A stretch of DNA of 64,000 bases, taken from Aphanomyces cochlioides. Taxonomy: Eukaryota > Oomycota > Saprolegniomycetes > Saprolegniales > Verrucalvaceae. The stretch is taken from contig JAHQRK010000007.1 of assembly GCA_019828595.1 (NCBI GenBank), positions 496,001 through 560,000 on the forward strand, read 5' to 3'. Of this stretch, positions 19,273 to 28,866 are shown in pieces. How positions within the stretch are numbered: the stretch's first letter is position 1; each line of letters opens with the position of its first letter. Both the position numbers and the translations under genes were made by a program. The notes under the pieces were generated by a model that saw nothing but the letters and a program-made list of their open reading frames with translations, did no database searches and had not been told where the DNA came from.

Positions 19273-22200
19273 ATGTGTTTAGCTTTGAAACGTCACTATC
19301 CATTCAGATTCATGATGAACCGTCGTCTACGATGCACGTCTTGCTGCAGAGCAAGGAAGCTGGTCCGATGTCGCAGAGACCTGTGTGCAGATTGCCCTTG
19401 TAGTTGCAAAGCCCATCGAACAATTATCCGCGAGAGAATTCAAGTTAATGCACGAGGTGATTACATTGTAAACTCTTTGCTTGCATTATCTAGCAGCAGC
19501 CAAATCTATTCCATGGAAGAAGGCGATCACAACTTCGATTTAGAAAATGACCCTCGATCATGTTATAACAGTGATGATTCAGGTTATAGCTTTGACAATG
19601 GCCAAGACTTGTCCTTCCAATCATCTCTAAATGATCATGATCTTCAGACTGGTGACCATGGCTCAGATTTAGGCTTGGTTGATGACTACGGTGTATTAAG
19701 TGGTGGTGTATCGGGTGATTTAGCCGATATTACCAACGGAAATGGCGATACAACTTTTGTTTGTGGAGAAAATGCAAGTTTGCATCTCATATCCCAAAGT
19801 CAGATTGCTCAAAATGTGCACGTGCCGAGTAATCCCTTCAGGATGTCATTTGCACATCGTTATGCCAACTTGATTCTAGCTAACGACTCTCCTCTCATTG
19901 TATCCCCTGGAAAATTGTTTTGTTTGCCATCCGCCAACGCTAGAATGAACCAAACCACGTTTGACAACTCTAGTTCGCACATCTATGTTGTAGACATCAA
20001 GTTTGCTGACAGGGTTGTACAGATATATCATTGTTCAGTTTGCCCCACTACTCGGAACAAATTGTCTAGAGAGTTGATTGAACATCCCGAGATGAGTGTA
20101 TTTCGGAGCAGCCATGATTACGATGTACAGGTTGAAGCAGAGTCTTGTTTTCATGTTGCAGCACTAAAAATACTTACGATAAACCTGCCGCCTCCACCGA
20201 GAGGTCATGATCCAAGCTCAATAACTGATATTCCTCATGGTGTCCCTTTCTACGTTGGTTTTCTGAACGGCAAAAATCGAGTTTATGCATCTGTGATAGC
20301 AAAGGATAATCTTTTTGATCGAGCACTCCTCGAACTTCGAGGCGAAAACAACTGGGTCTGCTTGAAATGCATAAATACTCCATTGTGTTCCCACAAATTA
20401 GCCTGGTTAGATTTGCTACATGACGCAGACTCATCCTATGCAGATAACGTGAACTGGTTGTCTGAAGAACAGACAGTTATTGAGCAACATTCGTGGAGTC
20501 CGCAGAATGTCCTGTTTCCTGTTGATGTTGATGACCAAAATCGTATTCGACAGCGTCGGGGATTTCACCTCTTTGATCCTGACTGCATGAATAATTTTGT
20601 TCCAATTCAATTTGACAATCCCATTTGTGCATGCGGTAGCTCATTCAATACGTTGGTATGGACCCAATCGTCGAAGGCAATTGTTTACGGGATGTATGCG
20701 TATACAGAATTTACAGCCCCTATTTACAGGTGCTCTAACGACTCATGTTCAAAGCATTTCGATTTCGATGGCATGTACCATGGATTTTTACGCGTCAGCC
20801 CCGATACCTTCTTTGATCTAGATTTAGTCAACTCGATAAGATTCAACTTAATCTTGGCTGCCACACCAATTTCAACAATTTATCGTGTGATTGAAGCCCA
20901 ACACGTCACGCACCATTCTTTTTTTGTAGTCGCTCGACGTTCATTAAAGCTTGCTGGCACATACTACGCATGTATGTATCCTCTAAATATTTACCAGGAT
21001 AATACCAATTGTAGGCTTGATGACGATGTCTCTAGTTGCTTTTCCTGTCCTCACTGTGGTTCTCTCGAAACAGCTCCAATAATTATTGGAGATGGTAATG
21101 CCAAAATGGCTTGCAGACGCGAGTTCTACTGCAAGGTTCGATTCATTGATAAATGTAGCGGCTTAATGATATACAGAAAGGAAATCCCACGTTCATCACG
21201 AAAATGTAAAGGGGTACCGGTGCAATACAGACTTTTTATTCGTGACAAGGCTACGCGAAAAGCTCTTTTGCATTTTGGTAGTTCTAGGGCAGGTTTGAAA
21301 GATTGCCCACCGACTCACATAACCCATGGCGATCACCAACATCTCAAGGAATTGTTACGTTTGCACTGTCCATGTCTTGTTAATTTTTGTGAGGCGTTGA
21401 CACACGAAGAATCGTCTAGAAATGGTTTTTGCCCTTCTCAATGGCGAGCATTTTTGTCGGATTTAGCCCGACAATCACCTGTTCAGAATGGTGCCATACG
21501 AGATCCTAACGTAGCTGGCCCCTTGCTCTTATCCCTAGCAAAAATGGAAACGAGAGTTCATGTTTTACTGGTTCAAAAGACCGACGTTCTTTCAAAACTA
21601 GAGCTTTTGATGCCGTCCTTGTCATATGCTCTTAGAACATCATTGATGGATGTACAACCCTATCATCCTTTGTGGTCACCGTTGGAGAGTGTTCTTTCAT
21701 ACTTAGTTTCACAATTTTTATGCTATCTTGACTATCTCCCTTCTCATGAACTGAACGATATCGACGATGATGAATTTACAATTAATTTTGGCGACGACGA
21801 TATGCACGAGTGCTACCCTGGATCGGCGGTGAAGCGTCCATTAGCCATGTATAACAATGAACACGCTGAAGATAAAGTCTGCAGCAAATATTTTCCTTCA
21901 TCGCGTTTTAAACTCCCTGGTATATTTCATTTTTGTTGCCCCCATGGAATCTGTTTGGGCTTCTCTGTCCTACATGACCATGAAACACCTGCCCATCCCT
22001 TCTCAATATTATATCAACGGTGGCCAAGGACTAAGGGTCGTCGATATGTTATCATGGATAATGCTTGCAATCTGCATACGTATTGTATGCGCCGAGAGCC
22101 TCTCTTCTTTCATAATGTCTGGTTTGTAATTGATCGCCTTCATTACAAAAATCACGTGAACTGCTCTAGCGGATATATAATTGACAATTTCCCACTTCTC

Positions 22201-22488
22201 AGGGACATCAGTTCAGTGAGTTGTGAAGTGTTTAACTCAACATTTAAGTCAGCAACCAAACAAGCAGGCTTTATGGGCGTAAACAACTTTCTTCTCTACA
22301 CGAAGCATTTCATTAAGGCTGTGAACTCTAGAAGGCTCACTAAGATTGAACAAGAAATGAAGGTTGACGGGCCCAAAAGGAACACCTGGCAATCTGTCAA
22401 CGATTTGATTAATCAGCTTCAGCAAGCAATATGTACTCAAAAGTGCCAGCCTTGCAGCGGCTCCATGCCTTGTACATTGTGTAAATAG
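19273..22488 (+). CDS. KDZ-type (Kyakuja-Dileera-Zisupton-like) transposase
   Basis: 1071 residues, fully open and intronless. The N-terminus is Cys/Arg-rich (RCTSCCRARKLVRCRRDLCA). The middle has a SWIM-like zinc motif, C363-x2-C366-x5-C372-x-H374 (CLKCINTPLCSH), and several C-x-C / C-x2-C pairs (CACGS, CPHCGS). The C-terminal catalytic region has CCPHGICLGFSVLHDHETPA, YVIMDNACNLHTYC (D929) and VIDRLHYKNHVNCSSGY, the order seen in KDZ transposases (a CxC zinc region plus an RNase-H-like core). The usual size is 900-1500 residues. No flanking target duplication or terminal repeats were identified, so an immobile or domesticated copy is possible. A short palindrome just after the stop (GATTTGAAAGAATCTTTCAA) may be a terminator-like hairpin. 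Confidence 0.6.
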   Translation: MCLALKRHYPFRFMMNRRLRCTSCCRARKLVRCRRDLCADCPCSCKAHRTIIRERIQVNARGDYIVNSLLALSSSSQIYSMEEGDHNFDLENDPRSCYNSDDSGYSFDNGQDLSFQSSLNDHDLQTGDHGSDLGLVDDYGVLSGGVSGDLADITNGNGDTTFVCGENASLHLISQSQIAQNVHVPSNPFRMSFAHRYANLILANDSPLIVSPGKLFCLPSANARMNQTTFDNSSSHIYVVDIKFADRVVQIYHCSVCPTTRNKLSRELIEHPEMSVFRSSHDYDVQVEAESCFHVAALKILTINLPPPPRGHDPSSITDIPHGVPFYVGFLNGKNRVYASVIAKDNLFDRALLELRGENNWVCLKCINTPLCSHKLAWLDLLHDADSSYADNVNWLSEEQTVIEQHSWSPQNVLFPVDVDDQNRIRQRRGFHLFDPDCMNNFVPIQFDNPICACGSSFNTLVWTQSSKAIVYGMYAYTEFTAPIYRCSNDSCSKHFDFDGMYHGFLRVSPDTFFDLDLVNSIRFNLILAATPISTIYRVIEAQHVTHHSFFVVARRSLKLAGTYYACMYPLNIYQDNTNCRLDDDVSSCFSCPHCGSLETAPIIIGDGNAKMACRREFYCKVRFIDKCSGLMIYRKEIPRSSRKCKGVPVQYRLFIRDKATRKALLHFGSSRAGLKDCPPTHITHGDHQHLKELLRLHCPCLVNFCEALTHEESSRNGFCPSQWRAFLSDLARQSPVQNGAIRDPNVAGPLLLSLAKMETRVHVLLVQKTDVLSKLELLMPSLSYALRTSLMDVQPYHPLWSPLESVLSYLVSQFLCYLDYLPSHELNDIDDDEFTINFGDDDMHECYPGSAVKRPLAMYNNEHAEDKVCSKYFPSSRFKLPGIFHFCCPHGICLGFSVLHDHETPAHPFSILYQRWPRTKGRRYVIMDNACNLHTYCMRREPLFFHNVWFVIDRLHYKNHVNCSSGYIIDNFPLLRDISSVSCEVFNSTFKSATKQAGFMGVNNFLLYTKHFIKAVNSRRLTKIEQEMKVDGPKRNTWQSVNDLINQLQQAICTQKCQPCSGSMPCTLCK

Positions 22489-23256
22489 AGATTTCTGTTT
22501 GGTCTGTATTTTGATTTGAAAGAATCTTTCAAAATCGTGCAGTATTTTTCCCATTGTGGGGCAACTGAGACCATTTCAACCATTTAATCGAGGCCTCTAC
22601 ATCTACCACAATCCATGGTAGTCAAGTTCAAGTAGATATTAGTGTGCGCTTGGGAGATACAATGCATCCATTCGAGTTTCAAGGCTGATCTTGGCTTCTG
22701 TCGCTTTGAGCAAACTTCGTGCAAGTAGCATGGAAGGTTGGCCCACAGTTGCATGATGCAACTGTGGTCCTCGTCAGTCTTCCCAACATATGTCATTACA
22801 AGGACGCGACATCGCAGAGGAGCACCTTCAGCACCCTCACCCATCCAAAATCGAGCATTTTGAGCCCTTATTTTGTCCAAAAAATGCTCTCTTCACTCCA
22901 CTGTAGTCCTCATTGAGGACTATCCTCTACAGACACCCTCAAATAATAATTCCAAAAAAATATACTATTAATAGTACTATTAATACGTAGTATTTTTCAT
23001 CAATGAATAAAATAGATAAAAGTAAACGCTCTTACAAAGAAAATAATTCTTCATCAACTCTTCCACTTCAAATGAATAACGCAATACTACGTAGTAGTAG
23101 CAAATTCATGCAAAATAGATAATTCGCTAAAGATGAATAATTTACGATATTTTTACCCAATCATTATTAAGGAATGAGCAATTTTAGCCAATCAAAAACA
23201 AAAAATCAAGCTTTACCAAAGAGAGCGAAGAAGCAGTTCAAATCGGCCCATGCGGA
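22489..23256. other. No gene; palindrome at 22743-22767
   Basis: Contains a 12-1-12 palindrome (CCACAGTTGCAT, G, mirror) at 22743-22767 and a smaller one at about 22908 (AGTCCTCA/TTGAGGACT). A minus-strand ORF (22584-22880) is open but has no recognisable domain. The rest is AT-rich. Confidence 0.45.
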
Positions 23257-23439
23257 ATGATACACTGTATGTACTTAGACTGCCGCTTCATACGTCCGAC
23301 GTCCAACATGTGTGAACGTCTATTTTCCCTAACCAAATGGGCCCTCTCTGACCGCCATCGTGGAATATCTCCGCAGACTTTCGAGCAGCAGATATTTTTG
23401 AAAGAAAACGCTGAGCTATGGGGCATATGTGATGTCTAA
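23257..23439 (+). pseudogene. hAT transposase, C-terminal dimerisation fragment
   Basis: The frame ends with PTSNMCERLFSLTKWALSDR, then GISPQTFEQQIFLKENAELW and a stop, the hallmark hAT C-terminal dimerisation segment (S-N-x2-R-x-F-S ... L ... IFLK-N). Only this last exon-sized piece remains; no zinc-finger BED or catalytic region is found upstream. It is a 5'-truncated relic. Confidence 0.75.
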
Positions 23440-24608
23440 GAGATCATGGAGAAGGAACAAGAGTAAGCCGAATGCTCAATGCGATGTGCAAGAGATCATC
23501 AAGAAGGAACAGGCGTAAGCTCAATGCATAATACACATTCCATGTTTTGATTGAATTACTCGAATAACTTACTCTAGAGCAAGCTCATGGGAAATGAATA
23601 ATTCCTGAATATCCTATGGAGAGTAAGTGATTCGCCTCCTCGTCGTGAAGGAATGAATAGTCTGATCAGGTCACGGTGAAGAATAGGTTTGGAATAGTAT
23701 TTTGAGGGGGACTGCTCCTCTATGATGGTCCGGTAGTAGCCCTCCTGGACAAGATAACAGCAACTTTCACGGAGGCGTCTCTGGGAACTGTTCGAACATC
23801 CAAGTTCATCTGCCGGCCAAATCTTTCCTCGGGCAGCATCAAGTTGTAAAAGAGGAAAAGAATACTACTCCGTCCAGCATCTTTGTCCTTCTGATTATTA
23901 CACTTGATTTTTGTATTGAAAAATATTGAAGTATAGAGTATTTTATAAATATTAAGAGTTTCTCTAAATGGCGGGAAGATAAACTCATTTCATAAGCTCC
24001 AGGCATTAAATCTCTTAATATCATTGTTTTGATACCTCATACCCAACCTGTTCCATAGTGACCCTCCTTGGCTTACATTTATGGGTTGAAATATTTTTCT
24101 TTTAGTTGAAGTTTTGGCTGCTATAATGCTTTCTGGGCAACAAAACCAGGACGATGCCATTCAAAACAGTATAGCTGACAACTCGACAAAGATATGCAGA
24201 CGGCGGCTTCAAAACGAAGCTCTAGCGAGTCTTTCCCTTTTTCACTCATGTATCCCACTCTACTTCAGTGTCGATAAAATTTTCGTTGGAAGAAATCAAC
24301 GAATTTAAATATTGTCCAATGAAAGAGGAGATCACGAGCTTGAATTTAAGCTAATCAGGATCGCATAATTCAGAAAGCCGCAAAATGTACACAAATGAAA
24401 AAAAATTGTGGACAAAAGATATGGGACGGAGTAGTATGCATGAAGTTCAATTAACGGTACTGTAACAGGAGCTGGAAGAGCCGCCTTTTGCAACCACGAC
24501 TGAAATCAGCCGCAAGTTAAGACTTGATGAGCATGATTGATCAAGGTCATGGACTGGCATCTTGCAGCTAGCGCATTCCAGCAAATTTGGTCTTCGCTCG
24601 AGACCCGA

Positions 24609-24637
24609 CGCAGCCATCGAGGCCCTCGATGGCTGCG
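24609..24637. repeat. Palindrome, 13-bp arms, 3-nt loop
   Basis: CGCAGCCATCGAG, GCC, CTCGATGGCTGCG. Perfect arms. Confidence 0.9.
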
Positions 24638-24985
24638 CTTGTTGGGTGCCACACCATCACCTTCCTGACTCGTTCAGTCTGTGGGTTTGAAGATTGTTGG
24701 CCTCACGATGTCGACATGACCAGCTTCAGTGTGTCGTGTGGATGGCCGCACACCAAAGCCCTCACCAAGAATCCACTCCAAGAACTATGCATGCTGTCAC
24801 GATGAAGCGATGAGCATACTTGTGGAAACGACTGCAAATTTAACATCGACACAAAGGTAAAAAGGTTGCATATCTTCACGAGGAAATCCGATCAATGCAT
24901 TCTTCCGTGGATTCATGATTCGATCAAAGCATTTGCAGTTCTTGAACGGTCCAGCATTAAATGGTTGCATCCATGTGCCAATCAA

Positions 24986-25085
24986 CCCAAGTCGTTTTTG
25001 TACAGCGTGGTGTTTGACGCAAACTGTTGTGGAACCCCAAGTCGTTGTATGTACAGCGTGGTGTTTGACGCAAACTGTTGCGGAA
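24986..25085 (+). repeat. 50-bp tandem duplication
   Basis: CCCAAGTCGTTTTTGTACAG and following, through GCAAACTGTTGTGGAA, is repeated at 50-bp spacing with few mismatches (TTTTTG against TGTATG; TGTGG against TGCGG). No coding role is evident. Confidence 0.85.
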
Positions 25086-25637
25086 CAATCGACGTCGCCT
25101 CATAAAATCCTATTCAACCAACGCAGCGCGTTCTTGGTGGTTGCAAACTGAAGCTACAATTTACAATCAACGTCAAATCGTCCAGAGCGCATCCAAACCC
25201 TTTTCAACGTAAATGTGGCGCCCATGTGCTTGCATATCGACGTCAGCGTAATGGGTGCTTCCATCGACGTGCGAGACAAAATTCGGAAATCCTCTGTATG
25301 ATTTTCGATATTTTATCCAATCAAAAGTAATACTTTATATGATTGGTTTATATCATGTACCATTTTCACACTTTTCATGATGTTAAGTCAGCTTAATCAC
25401 GTGGTAATTGTCCACGCCTTCATCCTTTGCGGCTTTCTTTCCTTCCATGTCTTAAGTTTGCATTGTGAAATGGTGGTCTCAGGTAATGTACTTGATATTG
25501 CTGTGAGAATAAGAATTCCTAGAGTGGTCACATGATTAATTTCATTGGTAGAAAAACTATATAATTTTAACCAATGAACATTTGATACTACGTTGCAATG
25601 TTGTGAAAGTTCCTCTTGGCATGACAAACACAAATTG

Positions 25638-25856
25638 ACCATGTCCAGGACATCGACGTTCGTCACGTTCGTCGTCGTGATTGCCTTTGTCGTTGGCCTC
25701 ATCCTAGTCTTTGCTGGATCGATCTCTGGCGCCGTCGCAGTTGCGATCATCATCGTAGGCTGCATGGTAATAGCTGGCGCCTTGCTCCTCACTCTCAACC
25801 GGCTTCTACCGCAACATCAAGAATCGACGTCTCCACAAGTTATTGTCCTCCATTGA
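25638..25856 (+). CDS. Small two-helix membrane protein, hypothetical
   Basis: From ATG 25638 (MSRTSTF) the frame gives 72 residues with two strongly hydrophobic segments: FVVVIAFVVGLILVFAGSI (about 10-28) and AVAVAIIIVGCMVIAGALLL (about 32-51). A short polar tail follows. A longer version starting at 25593 would add a Cys-rich leader, but the first start before the hydrophobic core is more natural. I do not recognise a family. It lies 10 bp from, and converges with, the stop of the PP2C gene. An alternative is that the last third is intron or out of frame, since another frame there (GFYRNIKNRRLHKLLSSIE) also looks coding. Confidence 0.45.
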   Translation, partial: TMSRTSTFVTFVVVIAFVVGLILVFAGSISGAVAVAIIIVGCMVIAGALLLTLNRLLPQHQESTSPQVIVLH

Positions 25857-25866
25857 GTAATTTAAT

Positions 25867-27177
25867 CTAATGTTTATCCAGCCAAATGACTGCAACAGCT
25901 ACGTTGTCGGCAGTGCCGCGGTAGAGCGCTTCTTGCGTCAAATATGTTGCCATCTGAGCTTTGCGTCGCGACACAGCAGCTTTAATCATGCTCGAATCGT
26001 TGCGGTATTTCTGGCGCCACTCAAAGAGCTCCACGCTCGTCTCAGCATGACCACCACTTCGCCAAGATTCGCGACTTCCGACTTCTCCAGCTAAAACATC
26101 CTTGACAAAGGTTACAACCTAGACAGCAAGATGAGCTAAGTGCTTCCAGCATAAATTCTACCTCTGCACTCGTAAAGACGTCCCACAAACCGTCCGAGGC
26201 GATCACAATGAACTTATCTGATGGATCTCGTCGAAAACACTTCAGTTCCATTTCGCCTGAGACGTATCTGCACATAAACATTGGTAAAGAAGTAACAGCG
26301 AGAGGCATACGGGCGTTGATCGCTGTCGCCAAATGCTCGGGCCACTGCCAAATTCGCATTGATGCGGTAGGCTCCCATGTCAGGAATAGGTTGGCCTTTT
26401 GGATCGCGAAGGCCATGCCATTGGACTCGGCCACCACAGCGCTCAATTCTCGCTCGCTCGATTGGATCGTTAGGTTTGTGATCCCGTGTTAAGTTCAGAG
26501 CACGTCCGTTTCGACAAAGCACGGCACGAGAGTCACCGACGTTCATACTCCAAATCAAATCATCAATGAGTAAGACTGCTGTCGCAGTGGAGCCTTGTGT
26601 GAGCCACTCCCTCCTAGAATGCTTAACGTGATGTCGATGATGCGCCTTACCTATCCAAGATGGCAGCGTCCGCTTCGCGGAAAGCCAATCGTAAGCTCTG
26701 CTCAATATCTTCAATGCTCCATGTATCTTTGGGCCCGAGGGCATTCACAATTGCGTCGTAAAGATGCTCCTTCAAATATGTGGCGACGTCAGCACCGCCA
26801 TGGCCATCAAAGACTGCTGCAAATCGCCGATTTGGAGACACAAACAGCGTGTCTTCCATTGTCGATCGATCCCCTCGCACAGCTGACGATGACACAAGCA
26901 ATGCAGTGTCTGCCTTTGAGGTTCTCTTGCGAACATTGACTGCTCGAGTGTCCTTTCGGCTAAGCATCACTGATGACTCCATCCTTGAGGTCTGGTCGTA
27001 GAGAACGCTGAGAACCGCCACCATACCCACGAAACGAGCGAGTGGTGCATGATATGTCTTGCTTCTTTGTGTTTCCACATGCATAGACGACATCAAGGGT
27101 GGCAGTTTGGTGCGTAGTCTTCGAAGGAATCGTAGCATGGGCAAATTGCGTATCTTGTTCGCGATTTTGCCAATCAT
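25867..27177 (-). CDS. PP2C-family protein phosphatase; 4 exons
   Basis: Exons 27177-26651, 26613-26311, 26267-26162 and 26118-25867 join in phase to 396 codons (395 residues). All introns are GT..AG, about 37-43 nt. It is a Mn/Mg-dependent Ser/Thr phosphatase. The metal and phosphate motifs are present in order: RSTMEDT, FAAVFDGHGGADVA, GSTATAVLLI, MNVGDSRAVL, NLTRDHKPND, LAVARAFGD, FIVIASDGLWDV and TADNVAVAVIWL. A hydrophobic stretch near residue 50 (FVGMVAVLSVLYDQ) is a weak membrane-anchor candidate. The N-terminus is very basic. The catalytic Asp residues of DGH and SDG are intact, so it should be active. No regulatory domain is attached. Confidence 0.93.
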
Positions 27178-28062
27178 GCCTTTAGTCTTTGAGAAGTTTC
27201 ACGGTATTTTTCTTGTCTGAATTTTATTATCATTATATTACATGTGGTCTGTATGAACAATAAATAGAGATTTATTTAATTATATTGTTGAAGTATAAAA
27301 ACGTCGAATTTCCAGCATTAATTTAATCAAATACCGAAAATTAATACTACTACGTTAATTGTGAAAATAGTATGTCGGCTATGAGAACTATTAACTGTAC
27401 AAACATGAGTCTAATACAAGAAATAACGTTATAAATTAATGACTGACAGTTTGAGTTCGAAATGAGTTTGAACTGACAAATTGGCAAAGACAAATTTTCT
27501 GTTCGGTGGATAAAGTCTTTGGGTTGACAGAGTGAAATAGCGTGATGTCGATCCATTTGGTCGGAGTCTTTTCTTTCGTACACCGTCGTGGTCTCGATAA
27601 TTTTGGTGTGCATTTACATCCAGATCACGCCGTCATTGATGTCGTGTAACAACTCACATGCATTACAATTCAAATCTGACATGTTCTCGCCACTCCATCC
27701 TTGAAATCAGTTCGATCGAGCTCCAGCCAATGCAAAGAAGAATGCTGCGGGTGAAAGAAAAGTATATCCGACTATTGCAGTATCACAAGGTTACAGACCC
27801 TGTAACTCCGTTTGTCTGCTTGTGCAGAGCCAGGCGCCAAGCACGAGTATGTTTTGCGGCTTACCTCTTTTGTCTGCACTATACGGCTGGCCTGGCTCCG
27901 AGGTTATCTGATTTGCAATCAAGGCATTCCCAACAATCGATTCACAAAATCACATTAGGTCTCATGGAGTTGAAAGTTCCACGGGCTCATGTTGATGTGC
28001 CAAAGTTATTCTGCCACCGTCAGCATTTTGAACGTGGATAGAGGATGTCACATGTGGAGTTA
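27178..28062. other. Intergenic, no supportable gene
   Basis: AT-rich 5' flank of the PP2C gene, then a plus ORF (27658-28041) of mixed composition without a family signature. It ends where similarity to the transporter begins. Confidence 0.4.
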
Positions 28063-28866
28063 CCCGAAGGTTGGTTGTGTCAGGCTACATTTCGTTCTTT
28101 GGCCCCGCGCATCAATCGATCAAACCGTTCATGGGAATGCTCATGACGATCATGTTCGTTACCTGCATGAGCGTGTGCTACTTTGTCAAGGACGAGCAGT
28201 ACATTCCAGCGGTCAAGCCTGACACGAAACAGCAACTCAAGGATGCTTTCTCTGCGTTATATATGGCTACACTGCTTACAATGGTGCCAAGGGTCAATTC
28301 TTCGGCATCCGCGTCAAGGACGGTATTGCTACTGATATTATGATACTTGCGGCAAGGAAGGTAACCCGACTTGTACCGACCGCCAAAAAGCGTATAACGA
28401 TGGCGTGCAGCTTGCCGGAGGTGTCACTGATACTGTGTTCAACTTGATGGGTTGGGCGTACTTGGCCATCATGCCATTTCTTGTGCGCAAGATCGGTGCC
28501 AAGTGGGTCATTGTCATTGGCGTTATCCCTCAAGTGTTGTTGATCGTCATGTCTTTCTACAAGGTCGTTGCTATCGATATGATCATTGTCATCTTGACGT
28601 CTGTCTCCCAACAGACGATCTTTGCGTTGCAATTGCCCATGATTGTGTTTCAGATTGGTTTGGCGGCTGACAACAACTTGGGTATGTATGCCGGTGCATT
28701 CAACTCGGCCCAATGTGCGGGTCAGTTTCTCAACTTTGCGTTGGCGACTCAATTGGTCAAGACGTCCATGACGTTTGCGTTGCCTGTTTTGATCGGTGGT
28801 ATCCTCAGCACAATTGGTTTGATCATTGCGATCTTCTTCCTCAAGTTCGACATGAAGACGATGTAG
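28063..28866 (+). pseudogene. SLC45-like transporter, truncated copy A
   Basis: Similarity to the intact transporter at 31749-33197 starts abruptly in mid-gene (VVSGYISFFGPAHQSIKPF) and runs to the same C-terminus (ILSTIGLIIAIFFLKFDMK). The 5' third is missing. An internal deletion removes the segment matching GLRKLPKILALYAVIFLLLQ, and the frame changes near 28330 before the last part (28405-28866) is open again. The N-terminal helices with the GRRKPW motif are lost, so no working carrier can be made. Confidence 0.9.

Larger units (their letters stand above)
23440..25637. other. No gene; repeats only
   Basis: There is no supportable coding region in 2.2 kb. It contains a degenerate direct repeat of GAGATCATGGAGAAGGAACA type at about 23442 and 23491, a palindrome (24609-24637) and a 50-bp tandem duplication (24986-25085). 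A minus-strand ORF (24797-24985) is open but unrecognised. Confidence 0.45.
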
